This document shows positions 53,234 to 62,747 of a stretch of DNA of 64,000 nucleotides, piece after piece. The notes below the pieces were generated by a model that made no database searches, was not told the DNA's origin, and saw only the letters and a program-made list of their open reading frames with translations. Position numbers and translations under genes: made by a program. The stretch spans positions 1,860,001 through 1,924,000 of the forward strand of contig NZ_CP150241.1 of the NCBI RefSeq assembly GCF_037975235.1. The letters are read 5' to 3'. The DNA comes from Paenibacillus sp. FSL R5-0341 (lineage in GTDB: Bacteria > Bacillota > Bacilli > Paenibacillales > Paenibacillaceae). Numbering within the stretch: position 1 is the first letter of the stretch; every line of letters starts with the position of its first letter.

Positions 53234-54246
53234 TGAGAGCCATTGTATGTGAAGAGATAGACCGTTTAGAGCTCCAAGATCTTCCTCAACCGGAAAGAGC
53301 AGAAGGGGAGGCATTGATTTCCATTCGGCGGATTGGTATCTGTGGAACGGATCTGCATGCGTATAAAGGCAATCAGCCATTCTTTACCTATCCTCGCGTA
53401 CTCGGTCATGAACTTGCGGCTGTTATTGAAGAGATCGGTCCGAACGATGCAGGGCTAAAGCCAGGGGATCAGGTAAGCATTATTCCGTATCTGCATTGCG
53501 GTCATTGTATTGCATGTCGCAGTGGAAAAACCAATTGCTGTGTGTCCATGCAGGTCATGGGTGTGCACGTCGACGGAGGCATGAGAGAAAAAATCAGCGT
53601 GCCTGTCTCACATCTGCTCTCAGCAGAAGGATTGACGCTGGATGAGACGGCGATGGTAGAACCATTAAGCATTGGTGCCCATGCCGTTAGGAGAGCAGGA
53701 ATCAAGCCTGGTGAGCATGTGGTTGTGATTGGAGCTGGCCCCATTGGACTTGGCGTGATGGCATTCGCCAAACAGGCGGGGGCGCGTGTTATTGCCGTTG
53801 ATCGTAATCTGGACAGGTTGGAGCTTAGCCGGGCTTGGGCTGGAGCCGATGACCTGGTACAGGCCAATGAACATACTGTACAACAAGTGGCTGAAATCAC
53901 CGGAGGTGACTATGCTACGGCTGTTTTTGACGCAACCGGTAACGTGAACTCTATGAATGAAGCCATTCAATATGTGGCGCATAGTGGTCAACTCATTTTT
54001 GTAGGGCTGGTAAAAGCGGATATTACCTTTCATGATCCTGAGTTTCACAAGCGGGAGATGAGCATCCTGGGTAGCCGAAATGCAACCCGAGCAGATTTTG
54101 AACAGGTCCTGTCGACCTTGCGTCAAAAGAAATTAAGCATGGATGGGTATATCACACACCGCGTGGAATTTGATGAGTTACCTACAGCAATAGACCAATG
54201 GTTATTGCCAGATTCACATGTAGTCAAAGCCATCGTTGAACTATAA
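53230..54246 (+). CDS. Zinc-binding MDR alcohol/polyol dehydrogenase
   Basis: 338 residues, medium-chain dehydrogenase. Catalytic zinc site in GICGTDLHAYKG and LGHELA; the structural zinc is CGHCIACRSGKTNCC. The NAD(P) site is VVIGAGPIGLGVM. Close to sorbitol/threonine/galactitol dehydrogenase types. ATG 53230 (or 53233, next codon) overlaps the stop of the aldo/keto reductase gene; AAGGGGGAAC lies before it. Operon partner of that gene. Confidence 0.9.
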   Translation: MMRAIVCEEIDRLELQDLPQPERAEGEALISIRRIGICGTDLHAYKGNQPFFTYPRVLGHELAAVIEEIGPNDAGLKPGDQVSIIPYLHCGHCIACRSGKTNCCVSMQVMGVHVDGGMREKISVPVSHLLSAEGLTLDETAMVEPLSIGAHAVRRAGIKPGEHVVVIGAGPIGLGVMAFAKQAGARVIAVDRNLDRLELSRAWAGADDLVQANEHTVQQVAEITGGDYATAVFDATGNVNSMNEAIQYVAHSGQLIFVGLVKADITFHDPEFHKREMSILGSRNATRADFEQVLSTLRQKKLSMDGYITHRVEFDELPTAIDQWLLPDSHVVKAIVEL

Positions 54247-54267
54247 TCACTATTAAGTCTGATAACA

Positions 54268-54335
54268 AAAAAACGCTCTCTGACCTTGGTGGACAATACT
54301 GTCCATCCATAGGGTAAGAGAGCGTTTTTTATTTT
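54268..54335. terminator. Bidirectional terminator after the dehydrogenase
   Basis: AAAAACGCTCTC (ending 54280) pairs with GAGAGCGTTTTT (54318-54329). It overlaps the last bases of the convergent YitT gene and serves both. Confidence 0.88.
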
Positions 54336-55234
54336 TCCGGATTTGTTACAATGCCCGCATGTGGATCAATGTGACGCACAATGGACTTCAACCAGATCAT
54401 CTCCAGCACGTGTACCTCATAATAAAGTGCACCCGGGATCTGTTTGATCCACCCATCCGCCATAGCGAGTTGTGTTGAGTCAGAAGCTGCTTCCAGCGTT
54501 CCAGGTTCACGGCGCAGCCGTTTGCGTACAGCTTTTTCAACTTGAGAGCTTTGCGTAGTCAAAATGCATATTTTGCGTTTGGAAGAGAATCCCCTGAACG
54601 CAATGTACACCATTTCATAAGCTATAAGATAGGCGATTACGGAATACATCGCTTGGTCCCAGCCAAAGACAACACCAGCGGCTGTCAGTATCAACAAGTT
54701 AAGCAGCATGATTATTTTTTCGATAAGCATCCGTTTCCCGCTAAATACACGTTCAGGTGGACGGGAAGACGGATCACCGATTTCCAGCGTATCCAGTGTC
54801 CCACCATACCGCACGACAAGCCCAATTCCGAGTCCGAGGCATAATCCACCAAACATGGCGGCAGCCAGCGGATGCTCTACAAGTGGCGGCATGGGATGAA
54901 GCACAATGGCACCGATCGAAAAGACAACCAGACCTAGAACAGTTACCAGTACAAATTTCTTCTGCACAATCTTGTAGGACAGAAATATAAACGGAACATT
55001 GAATAAAAATAGGAACAATCCAATCCTCATTTCGGTCCAGTGGGCGAACAGTGAGGAAATGCCTGTAATGCCTCCAATAATGATCTTATTGGGGTGTAAG
55101 AACAATTCAAGTCCCACGGAGGCCAGAATTCCGCCCGCAATCACAAGCAACAAATTTAACCAGCGGCGGGTAGAAGATATTCTGGTCTTGGCGGTGTTTG
55201 GCACCGGATTAGCCGATATCAGAGGTGCTTTCAT
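54329..55234 (-). CDS. YitT-family membrane protein
   Basis: 301 residues. Five or six membrane helices in a DUF161 domain (about 25-225, GLELFLHPNKIIIGGITG, GLGIGLVVRYGGTLDTLEI) and a C-terminal cytoplasmic DUF2179 domain (about 230-300). Function unknown in the family. A 25-residue N-terminal extension (KAPLISANPVPN) is longer than usual. Minus-strand AAAGGAGG precedes ATG 55234. Confidence 0.9.
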   Translation of the reverse strand: MKAPLISANPVPNTAKTRISSTRRWLNLLLVIAGGILASVGLELFLHPNKIIIGGITGISSLFAHWTEMRIGLFLFLFNVPFIFLSYKIVQKKFVLVTVLGLVVFSIGAIVLHPMPPLVEHPLAAAMFGGLCLGLGIGLVVRYGGTLDTLEIGDPSSRPPERVFSGKRMLIEKIIMLLNLLILTAAGVVFGWDQAMYSVIAYLIAYEMVYIAFRGFSSKRKICILTTQSSQVEKAVRKRLRREPGTLEAASDSTQLAMADGWIKQIPGALYYEVHVLEMIWLKSIVRHIDPHAGIVTNPEK

Positions 55235-55318
55235 AGGTCAGCCTCCTTTGTGCGGCTTTCGAGCCATTCTCCCTGGGTTAATCACAGAAAGATCGGCGTA
55301 GAGCCGCGAAGTACGATA

Positions 55319-55343
55319 TTATGTCTGTTCTGTACAGACATAA
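55319..55343. repeat. Perfect inverted repeat between the khtU and YitT genes
   Basis: TTATGTCTGT-TCTGT-ACAGACATAA, a perfect 10-bp stem with a 5-base loop. No T-run follows on either strand, so it may be an operator for the YitT gene rather than a terminator of khtU. Confidence 0.5.
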
Positions 55344-55346
55344 GAA

Positions 55347-56585
55347 TTATCCTTCTTTCTGCAGAACCTTCGGTTCTTCTTTCTTTTTACGATTATCTTT
55401 GAACTTGAATATTTTATCCAATAAACGGAATACATGTTTGGACTCTTTGGTTAATAGAGGACCCAGAATGGCCAGAATCAGTACATACAACGCGGCAAAC
55501 GGTTGAATCATTGGTAACAGTCCACCGGCTTTACCCATGTTGGCCAAGATGATGGAGAATTCACCCCGTGACACAATGGTTAAACCAATATTGGCCGATG
55601 CTTTGGGAGATAGTCCTGCACTGCGTCCAGCCAGCATGCCTGCCAGGAAGTTACCGAACAATGTAATAACAACTGCAATCAGAGCCAGCCATACGGCTTC
55701 GCCACCCAGGGACAACGGATCAATGGACAATCCGAAGCTGAAGAAGAAGATTGCTCCGAAGAAGTCACGGAACGGCAGAATCAAGTGCTCAATCCGTTTC
55801 GCATGTTCTGTTTCAGCAAGCACCAGTCCAACCAGCAATGCACCGATCGCTTCGGCGACATGAATGGTTTCAGAGAAACCGGCTACCAGGAACAAGGCTC
55901 CGAATACAACGAGAGAGAATAGCTCATTCGATCGAATTTTTAGCAATTTGTTTAAGAGCGGTGTTGCTTTACGTCCAAGGATAATCACGATAAGCATGAA
56001 TCCGAGGGCAATGAGTGCGGACATGAAGACGCCTCCGATGGAGGATGAATCACTGAGCACAAGTCCGGACAAGATCGAGATATATACAGCGAGGAATACA
56101 TCTTCAAACATAATGATTCCCAGTATCATCTCTGTCTCAGGATTGGCCGTTCGTTTCAAATCGACGAGTACCTTAGCTACGATGGCACTGGAAGAGATGG
56201 TGGTTATACCTGCGATAATGAGTGCTTCTGCAGCCGGGAAGCCGGACATAAAACCAAATAATAATCCCAGCGTAAAGTTAATTCCGATGTAGATCGAGCC
56301 GCCAACTGCAATAGAGCGGCCCGATTTAATTAAACGACCTACCGAGAATTCAAGTCCAAGGTAGAAGAGCAGGAACAGAATACCGATCCGACCCATAAAA
56401 TCAATAAAAGGCTGACTTTCAATGAAACGGAAGTCCAGATGCCAGATTTTCATGGCATGTGGGCCAACGGCCATACCGATCAGAATATAAAATGGAACGA
56501 CCGAAAATCTTAGTTTTGCCGATAAAAGGCCGGCTGCCGCAATGAGCACAAGGGCCAGACCTACTTCGAATATCAGATGATCCAT
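55347..56585 (-). CDS. khtU: Cation:proton antiporter (CPA2), KhtU-like
   Basis: 412 residues with about twelve membrane helices, of the Na+/H+ exchanger (CPA2/KefB-like) type without a TrkA-N domain. The regulatory domain is instead a separate gene (khtT) just upstream, four bases away. In Bacillus KhtU exports K+ in exchange for H+. Minus-strand GAAGGGGG precedes ATG 56585. The KhtT-KhtU order and direction are the same as in Bacillus. Confidence 0.93.
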   Translation of the reverse strand: MDHLIFEVGLALVLIAAAGLLSAKLRFSVVPFYILIGMAVGPHAMKIWHLDFRFIESQPFIDFMGRIGILFLLFYLGLEFSVGRLIKSGRSIAVGGSIYIGINFTLGLLFGFMSGFPAAEALIIAGITTISSSAIVAKVLVDLKRTANPETEMILGIIMFEDVFLAVYISILSGLVLSDSSSIGGVFMSALIALGFMLIVIILGRKATPLLNKLLKIRSNELFSLVVFGALFLVAGFSETIHVAEAIGALLVGLVLAETEHAKRIEHLILPFRDFFGAIFFFSFGLSIDPLSLGGEAVWLALIAVVITLFGNFLAGMLAGRSAGLSPKASANIGLTIVSRGEFSIILANMGKAGGLLPMIQPFAALYVLILAILGPLLTKESKHVFRLLDKIFKFKDNRKKKEEPKVLQKEG

Positions 56586-56589
56586 CTAT

Positions 56590-57084
56590 TTACCCCCTTC
56601 CAGTCAGGAGGAGGGATTTAAACAGTTTCTGCTGATTGCGTTCGCCAACGGCTACCACCGTGGATTCTGCACTGATAACTACCTCCGGACCTGGGCTGAT
56701 ATGTTTTTTGTGATTTTTCTCTACAACGGCGATCACCGTTGCCCCAGAGTTTTGACGTACGTCCAATTCACCAATGGATTTACCGATACATCCGAAGGAT
56801 GCTTCGATTTTGTACCACTCGATAATGAGGTCGTCAAACGTTACTTCAATATTTTCAAGCTGCTTCGGTTTGTAAGTCAATCCGCCAACAATAGCAGCAA
56901 TCTGTCGTGCTTCGTAATCGTCAAGCGTAATCATCGAGATACTTTGATCGGGATCATCATACTCGAAGTGGTACATTTCCCGGCGACCGTCATCGTGAAT
57001 AATAATGACGATTTTATCACCGCTGCTTGTTTCAATCTGAAATTTTTTGCCGATTCCCGGCAAGTCTGTTTCGCGTACATCCAT
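56590..57084 (-). CDS. khtT: TrkA-C domain regulator of the antiporter, KhtT-like
   Basis: 164 residues. An N-terminal region (about 1-75) is followed by a TrkA-C (RCK_C) domain (about 80-160, [38 protein letters not shown]). Bacillus KhtT binds c-di-AMP through this domain and controls KhtU. Minus-strand AAGGAGG precedes ATG 57084. Upstream 57085-57377 holds no gene; it has a perfect inverted repeat, ATAAAC-ATTC-GTTTAT (57263-57278), that could be an operator. Confidence 0.9.
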   Translation of the reverse strand: MDVRETDLPGIGKKFQIETSSGDKIVIIIHDDGRREMYHFEYDDPDQSISMITLDDYEARQIAAIVGGLTYKPKQLENIEVTFDDLIIEWYKIEASFGCIGKSIGELDVRQNSGATVIAVVEKNHKKHISPGPEVVISAESTVVAVGERNQQKLFKSLLLTGRG

Positions 57085-57377
57085 GGATTGTTGCCTCCTT
57101 ATAATTAGGGGCTGGCCACAGAAGACAGGCTTATTTCCCGAAAATGAATAATCTGCTGCTCAAAGGAACATCAAATGATGCGGGTAAACAGAGCCAGAAA
57201 TTCCTGACACAGCCATATGATTTGAATTTGTCGGTGTGGGTACAACAAAAATAGGTACTGTCATAAACATTCGTTTATCTAACGTGTGCTAAAAGGGTTA
57301 TAAGTTATGCACAAGAACACCGTCTTAAATACAGAGGTGTCTCCATGCAAAAGCAACCTGTAAATACGTCGTAACGG

Positions 57378-57782
57378 CTAGTGAAGAGCGTTCACGTATT
57401 TTGGTGCCATTGGGGTGAGGGATACATACATGCTGGTAAACTTAATAGGCAGCAGAAATAATCTGCGTTTGAACAGACAATACCACGGTTTAAAGGACAG
57501 ACCCGTTGTAGGGATTCGCAGCATCAATAACAATGCGAGGACAAGAAAGACAGGCTTATTATGCGTAACCGCAATCAGCTTGGACATGACTTGTGGATAT
57601 TTGCGAATAACAGGTTTCTGCTGGGATTCGGGTATTTGTAGCAACACTTCCTTATTGGAAGTTGCGTCAACAGACACCCCAACGGCAGACTCGGACTGCA
57701 TCGGAATAGGGAAGCACAAGGCTTGGAAAACGCACAAAATGATAATAATGGTGTAGTGGAGTATTCTAGGTTGTTGTCTCAT
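57378..57782 (-). CDS. Small membrane protein of unknown function
   Basis: 134 residues. A hydrophobic N-terminus (about 9-27, TIIIILCVFQALCFPIP) could be a signal peptide or helix, a polar part follows, and a second membrane helix lies near 80-95 (FLVLALLLMLRIP). AAAGGAGGG precedes ATG 57782 on the minus strand, so it is likely translated. It is the first gene upstream of khtT, in the same direction, but 293 bp away. Not recognised; the overlapping plus-strand frame lacks a ribosome site. Confidence 0.6.
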   Translation of the reverse strand: MRQQPRILHYTIIIILCVFQALCFPIPMQSESAVGVSVDATSNKEVLLQIPESQQKPVIRKYPQVMSKLIAVTHNKPVFLVLALLLMLRIPTTGLSFKPWYCLFKRRLFLLPIKFTSMYVSLTPMAPKYVNALH

Positions 57783-57962
57783 TTTGGCTTCCCTCCTTTT
57801 CCGTGAAACATACTGTTATTAAAATAATAACACATTTTTGTCTTAACTCCAAACCTCTTCATAATATACTGAGAAATCATGACACGCTTTCCATCAATCC
57901 GCTTCGTATATCCCCATCAGCCTTGCCATATACTTTGAACAGGAAGGAAAGGAGTGATTCTT

Positions 57963-58907
57963 GTGGAACTGTTCGCTGTATGGACCGATGTATCGGGGCA
58001 AGAGGAAGCAGATCAATTTTATCGTTGTGTCAAGGAAAAAACCAAAGGTTTACATATAAGTAAAAGAGGATTTCGGCTCACCTTCAAACATAATGATGGA
58101 AGAGCAACCTGGGTATGCAGAGGGAATGAGAATCACGAAGACTTCCAGCAATGGCTTCCCCGGATCAGTGATCTGCTCTCCCTTGGACTCGCTGACTTCA
58201 TTATGGAGACGCAAGAACGGAACATGGTGGAGGATATGATTGCCAAGGCATGTTCTGTCATGGATGAGCACGAGGTGGAAAAGGTTAATCGGATATGTAT
58301 GCCTCTACTATTAAATGGTGATCTGGATCAACCCGGACTTCGGGAGCGCCGCCGTACTACGTTGGCCAGTGGACTGCGTCAGGATCTGGAGGATGTTCAT
58401 TTTTTTCATCTCGAAGGCATTATCAATTTCCGCATACGTCCATATAAGCAGGAGCTTCAGGAATTAGTGGAGTATGCGCTGGATGAGTTCTGGATGGATC
58501 GGCAGTATGAAGAGTTTATGGGGCTGTTAAAATATTTTGTGTTTTTTCAGGAAGCCAAAGTGCCTCTGGTCCATCTTGTGCACAAGGGAATGCATGAATT
58601 TCAGGTGCTTGATGCCGGACTTAATCTGTTACCCGTGCAAAAGGATGAGCAGGTCGTCGTAGAGATGCCGGGTCTGGAATTGGAGATGGATATTGAAGAT
58701 ATGATTGTAAGTACACTCATTTCGATCTCTCCAGAGAAAGTCATGCTCCATACACGCACCCCGGATTTGCCGATCATCTCGACCATATGCCAGATCTTTG
58801 AAGACAAGGTGCAAATATGTCATCATTGCCCCGAATGTGAAGTACTGCGTTCAGGATTGTTGACAGGTCTTGACGCAAGTGATCTCGGCAATTATAATAA
58901 CTGTTGA
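57963..58907 (+). CDS. ytxC: YtxC-like sporulation protein
   Basis: 314 residues, soluble. Sequence (LLNGDLDQPGLRERRRTTLASG, FINFRIRPYKQELQELVEYALDE region) and position directly upstream of thrS agree with the YtxC sporulation-associated family. A C-terminal CHHCPEC could bind a metal. GGAAAGGAG lies eight bases before GTG 57963; an earlier GTG at 57954 is within the ribosome site. Its function in sporulation is not defined. Confidence 0.88.
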   Translation: MELFAVWTDVSGQEEADQFYRCVKEKTKGLHISKRGFRLTFKHNDGRATWVCRGNENHEDFQQWLPRISDLLSLGLADFIMETQERNMVEDMIAKACSVMDEHEVEKVNRICMPLLLNGDLDQPGLRERRRTTLASGLRQDLEDVHFFHLEGIINFRIRPYKQELQELVEYALDEFWMDRQYEEFMGLLKYFVFFQEAKVPLVHLVHKGMHEFQVLDAGLNLLPVQKDEQVVVEMPGLELEMDIEDMIVSTLISISPEKVMLHTRTPDLPIISTICQIFEDKVQICHHCPECEVLRSGLLTGLDASDLGNYNNC

Positions 58908-58945
58908 TCCATGATTTTTTCATGTGAACCATTGAACCAAAAGCG

Positions 58946-58974
58946 TTGACAAAGACAACAACCACACGCAAGAT
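58946..58974 (+). promoter_or_regulatory. Promoter of thrS
   Basis: A perfect TTGACA (58946-58951), 17-bp spacer, CAAGAT (58969-58974). The -10 is weak. Transcription would start near 58981, the 5' edge of the T-box leader. Confidence 0.5.
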
Positions 58975-58980
58975 CGGTGC

Positions 58981-59230
58981 AGAGAGAGGAACCTTGGCTG
59001 AAATTTCCTCCGGATATCACGTATGGTTTACCCCTTTGTAGCTGCAATTTTGAAAGTGGAGTTAGAATATCGCCTTTATTGGGGATTATCCGCGAGTAAG
59101 GATCTGCCGGGTCATGCCCGTTATCGACATGCCAATGAGGGCTGTATTTCCGAATAGGAATGAATCAGCTGAATTAGGGTGGAACCACGAGTATATGTCA
59201 CTCGTCCCTTTGCCGGGACGGGTGTTTTTT
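58981..59230 (+). promoter_or_regulatory. T-box riboswitch, threonine-type (by gene context)
   Basis: The conserved AGGGTGGAACCACG is at 59176-59189 and the terminator follows (CACTCGTCCC 59199-59208, GGGACGGGTG 59215-59224, then six Ts). The Stem I region is 58981-59050. Two Thr codons stand in the possible specifier area, ACG (about 59020-59022) and ACC (about 59030-59032), and I cannot decide between them without a fold. Controls thrS. Confidence 0.92.
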
Positions 59231-59322
59231 GCGTTCCTTTGCATACTGACTGGAATAGCAATAGATAATCAGTCCATGAACATCTGGACACGAGAGTTAC
59301 ATTTACAGGAGGAATGAGACAA

Positions 59323-61260
59323 ATGGCAGTTAACATTAAACTACCGGATGGTTCGGTACGTGAGTACGCAGATGGCAGCACTATTGAGGACGTAGCCGCT
59401 TCGATTAGCAGTGGATTGCGCAAAAATGCCGTAGCCGGCAAGCTGGATGGTATCGTGGTGGACTTGTCCACAACGCTTCATGAGGGAGCATTGGTGGAGA
59501 TCGTAACTCTGGATTCACCAGAAGGACTTGAAGTGATGCGTCATAGTACAGCTCACTTGATGGCTCAAGCAGTGAAACGTTTATATGGTAACAAAGAGGT
59601 ACGCCTTGGTATCGGTCCTGTCATTGAAGATGGTTTCTATTATGATATGGACCTTGAACATGCGCTCAATCCTGAAGATCTGCAAAAGATCGAGAAGGAA
59701 ATGGAACGTATTGTGAACGAGAACTTGCCAATTGTACGTAAGGAAGTTAGCCGCGAGGACGCGATCAAAACGTTCGAAGAAGTAGGCGATCCGTACAAAC
59801 TTGAGTTGATTCGTGACTTGCCAGAAGACAGCGTGATTACGATTTATGAGCAAGGCGAATTCTTCGACTTGTGTCGTGGTCCTCACGTACCATCGACTAG
59901 CAAAATCAAAGTGTTCAAACTGATGAATGTCGCGGGTGCTTACTGGCGTGGAGATAGCAAAAACAAAATGCTTCAACGTATCTATGGTACGGCTTTTGTG
60001 AAAAAAGCACAGCTGGACGAGCATTTGCACTTCCTTGAAGAAGCTCGCAAACGGGATCACCGCAAGCTGGGTAAAGAGCTCGAAATGTTCACATTCTCCC
60101 AACTGGTCGGACAAGGCCTGCCAATCTGGTTGCCTAATGGTGCGAAGCTGCGCCGGACTCTTGAACGTTATATTGTGGATCTGGAAGAAAGTCTTGGATA
60201 CCAGCATGTATACACACCGGTTCTGGGTAACGTGGAATTGTACAAAACATCCGGACACTGGGAGCACTACCAGGAAGATATGTTCCCGAAAATGGTTATG
60301 GATAACGAGGAACTCGTTCTCCGTCCAATGAACTGTCCTCACCATATGATGGTGTACAAGTCCAGCATGCACAGCTACCGTGATCTGCCAATCCGGATTG
60401 CCGAGCTTGGCATGATGCACCGTTACGAAATGTCGGGGGCGCTAACAGGTCTGCACCGTGTACGTGCAATGACACTGAACGACTCACACATTTTTGCACG
60501 CCCAGATCAGATCAAAGAAGAGTTCGCTCGTGTTATCGAATTGATTCAAACGGTGTACAAAGATTTCGGTATCAACGAATACCGTTTCCGTCTGTCCTAC
60601 CGCGATCCGAAGGATACCGAGAAATACTTCCAAAACGACGAGATGTGGGAAATGTCTCAACGCATGCTGCGTGAAGTTGTGGAAGAACTTGACCTTCCAT
60701 TCTATGAAGCTGAAGGTGAAGCGGCGTTCTACGGTCCGAAGCTGGATGTACAGATCAAAACAGCACTGGGCAAAGAAGAGACCTTGTCTACAGTCCAACT
60801 GGACTTCCTGTTGCCTGAACGCTTTGAGCTTGAATATGTGGGAGATGACGGACAGAAACATCGTCCAGTCGTTATTCACCGCGGTGTAATTAGTACCATG
60901 GAACGTTTCACAGCATTCTTGCTGGAGAACTTTGCAGGAGCTTTCCCGCTGTGGTTGTCTCCAGTTCAGGCGAAAGTCATCCCGGTATCTGGAAACTTTG
61001 ACGATTATGCGCGTGAAGTGGAAGCAAAGTTGAAACGTGCGGGAATCTCTGCTGAAGCCGATCTGCGGAATGAGAAGCTTGGATATAAAATCCGTGAGGC
61101 ACAGCTGGAGAAAATGCCTTATATGTTTGTTGTCGGTGAGAATGAGCGTAATGCAGAAGCGGTATCCGTGCGTAAGCGTGGAGAAGGCGATCTGGGCATG
61201 AAACCGCTCGATGAGATTATCGCTCAACTGAAAGAGGAAATTGCAACACGTTTGGTGTAA
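59323..61260 (+). CDS. thrS: Threonyl-tRNA synthetase
   Basis: 645 residues, full length. TGS domain (about 1-62), N2 editing-like domain with [11 protein letters not shown] and a later CRGPH, class II catalytic core with zinc ligand Cys338 in MNCPHHM, and a C-terminal anticodon-binding domain (about 540-645, [24 protein letters not shown]). ATG 59323 lies about nine bases after AGGAGG; an earlier ATG at 59314 abuts it. Under T-box control, followed by its own terminator. Confidence 0.98.
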   Translation: MAVNIKLPDGSVREYADGSTIEDVAASISSGLRKNAVAGKLDGIVVDLSTTLHEGALVEIVTLDSPEGLEVMRHSTAHLMAQAVKRLYGNKEVRLGIGPVIEDGFYYDMDLEHALNPEDLQKIEKEMERIVNENLPIVRKEVSREDAIKTFEEVGDPYKLELIRDLPEDSVITIYEQGEFFDLCRGPHVPSTSKIKVFKLMNVAGAYWRGDSKNKMLQRIYGTAFVKKAQLDEHLHFLEEARKRDHRKLGKELEMFTFSQLVGQGLPIWLPNGAKLRRTLERYIVDLEESLGYQHVYTPVLGNVELYKTSGHWEHYQEDMFPKMVMDNEELVLRPMNCPHHMMVYKSSMHSYRDLPIRIAELGMMHRYEMSGALTGLHRVRAMTLNDSHIFARPDQIKEEFARVIELIQTVYKDFGINEYRFRLSYRDPKDTEKYFQNDEMWEMSQRMLREVVEELDLPFYEAEGEAAFYGPKLDVQIKTALGKEETLSTVQLDFLLPERFELEYVGDDGQKHRPVVIHRGVISTMERFTAFLLENFAGAFPLWLSPVQAKVIPVSGNFDDYAREVEAKLKRAGISAEADLRNEKLGYKIREAQLEKMPYMFVVGENERNAEAVSVRKRGEGDLGMKPLDEIIAQLKEEIATRLV

Positions 61261-61314
61261 ATGAACAAATGATCTATCAGATAACCAGTGCATAAGTTGC
61301 GCTGATCAATCAGA

Positions 61315-61365
61315 AAAACGCTTGAATGACATGGGATTGAACTATGTTATTCAGGCGTTTTTTCG
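61315..61365 (+). terminator. Terminator after thrS
   Basis: AAAACGCTTGAAT (61315-61327) pairs with ATTCAGGCGTTTT (61349-61361) with one wobble, followed by more Ts. Confidence 0.85.
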
Positions 61366-61436
61366 TCGTGTTTGTTGTGAAAAGTATAGATTAATTGCTT
61401 TTTGGAAAACCTTTGCAGTGAGGGGGAGGTTATACA

Positions 61437-62228
61437 ATGAAAAAGCAATTCTCAATTCAAAAAAAACATATACGGGGTTTACTGGTTGGCTGTGTGATGT
61501 TCGCCGGGATGATCATTGGACTGGATCAGGCGGATGCGTATACATTTGAAGAGGAAAGTGCAGTACTGCATATCGAGAGTCGCAACAGCAGCAGTGAAGG
61601 TCCGGTTATTGAGACTTACAGCAAGCCTATTCAGGAATTTCCGGAACAGGTCAGCGTTCAATACAGCGATGAGGCACAGCTGACAACGATGGTGTATATG
61701 GCTTTATTGTGGTCACCGCAACCGATGGTCATTCCAAGGCCTGAGCTTCCTGAGAAACAAGTGGCAGATCCGTCTATGCCGGTGCTTGCTCCGCGTTCAG
61801 AACAAATTCTGGGTACACAAAAGGTTACAGCAACGGGATATACGGCAGGTGTGGAGTCTACAGGAAAAGGACCAAAACATCCTCAATACGGAATTACGTA
61901 TTCCGGTGTAAAAGTACGTCGTGATAAAGAAACAGTTTCCACAATTGCGGCTGATCCGAAATTATTCCCGATGGGTTCCATTCTGTACATTCCGGGCTAT
62001 GGATATGGGATTGTTGCAGATACCGGTTCAGCGATCAAAGGCAATAAAATCGATCTGTATTTCCCGACAACGAAGCAAGTGTACAAGGAATGGGGTAAAA
62101 AGGATGTGGAGGTCCAGGTGATCAGGCAAGGCGCTGGGAAGTGCACAGAAAAGATGCTCAGCGAATTGGCGGATGCGATTGACGTGTACAAATCCGTACC
62201 GGACTCCTGGTTGGACAAGGCCATATAA
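61437..62228 (+). CDS. Secreted 3D-domain protein (YuiC/MltA-like)
   Basis: 263 residues. Signal peptide or membrane anchor (about 12-34, [15 protein letters not shown]), a ~95-residue proline-rich spacer, then a 3D domain (about 130-220) with the three conserved Asp in [17 protein letters not shown] and [11 protein letters not shown]. 3D proteins act as lytic transglycosylases on peptidoglycan, and in Bacillus the YuiC type is thought to serve spore or starvation functions. GAGGGGGAGG precedes ATG 61437. Single-gene unit. Confidence 0.9.
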   Translation: MKKQFSIQKKHIRGLLVGCVMFAGMIIGLDQADAYTFEEESAVLHIESRNSSSEGPVIETYSKPIQEFPEQVSVQYSDEAQLTTMVYMALLWSPQPMVIPRPELPEKQVADPSMPVLAPRSEQILGTQKVTATGYTAGVESTGKGPKHPQYGITYSGVKVRRDKETVSTIAADPKLFPMGSILYIPGYGYGIVADTGSAIKGNKIDLYFPTTKQVYKEWGKKDVEVQVIRQGAGKCTEKMLSELADAIDVYKSVPDSWLDKAI

Positions 62229-62243
62229 TTTCACATGTTCACA

Positions 62244-62274
62244 TGAATAACTGAAGTGCTCTCTTCACATAATA
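62244..62274 (+). promoter_or_regulatory. Sigma-G-type promoter of the spore protein gene
   Basis: TGAATA (62244-62249), 18-bp spacer, CATAATA (62268-62274). The -35 is exact and the -10 has one mismatch to the forespore sigma-G consensus (TGAATA / CATACTA). It lies 66 bp before the SASP-like start codon. Confidence 0.65.
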
Positions 62275-62339
62275 CTGACTGGGGACGAACCCCGCGGTGC
62301 AGCAATGCAGCGTAAATATGAAGAGAGAGGTGATTCGTT

Positions 62340-62549
62340 GTGGCTAAAAAATCACAAGGGTACCAAACGCCAAACGAGAAGTACAATGCAGAGTTTGGAG
62401 AAGAGAATGCAGCAGCTAAAGTGAAGCAATCCGCTCAACACAAAGTACAAGATAATTTCCAAACACCTGATGAAAAATACAATGCCGAGTTTGGTGTAGA
62501 AAACACAGGCCAAACAAGCCAAGGCAAAGCATCAAAATACAAAAAATAA
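62340..62549 (+). CDS. Gamma-type small acid-soluble spore protein
   Basis: 69 residues, Lys/Gln/Asn/Glu rich and low in hydrophobics. Two copies of a 16-residue motif, YQTPNEKYNAEFGEEN and FQTPDEKYNAEFGVEN, 32 residues apart, resemble the repeated protease-sensitive (EFA/EFG) sites of gamma-type SASP such as SspE, which are stores of amino acids for germination. GAGAGAGG is ~10 bases before GTG 62340. The forespore sigma-G-type promoter upstream supports this. Followed by a terminator. Confidence 0.75.
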   Translation: MAKKSQGYQTPNEKYNAEFGEENAAAKVKQSAQHKVQDNFQTPDEKYNAEFGVENTGQTSQGKASKYKK

Positions 62550-62581
62550 TTGAAGATTCATTAACTAAAATGATGATTCAG

Positions 62582-62611
62582 CACCCTGGAGCAGCAGCTC
62601 CGGGGTGTTTT
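62582..62611 (+). terminator. Terminator after the spore protein gene
   Basis: CACCCTGGAGC (62582-62592) pairs with GCTCCGGGGTG (62597-62607) with one wobble, then TTTTA. Confidence 0.8.
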
Positions 62612-62645
62612 ACATATGTGAAGTTTTTACAAATATATCCTCCCA

Positions 62646-62665
62646 TCTCAGTCTCGAGACCGAGA
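62646..62665. promoter_or_regulatory. 20-bp palindrome upstream of liaF
   Basis: TCTCAGTCTCGAGACCGAGA, symmetric in 9 of 10 base pairs. It lies 83 bp upstream of the liaF start, and upstream of a possible TTGTCT (62699-62704). It may be the binding site of a regulator such as the LiaR-type response regulator; inferred. Confidence 0.45.
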
Positions 62666-62747
62666 AGACTTCCATCTGCCGCCGCTGTTCTCATTGTCTT
62701 GTCTGAGTTACACTGGATACATAATACAGACGAAGGAGACATGAGCG

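Noticed and set aside
57415..57756. 113-residue plus-strand ORF overlapping the small membrane protein gene
   Set aside because: It has no ribosome site, while the minus-strand frame has AAAGGAGGG and membrane-protein composition.
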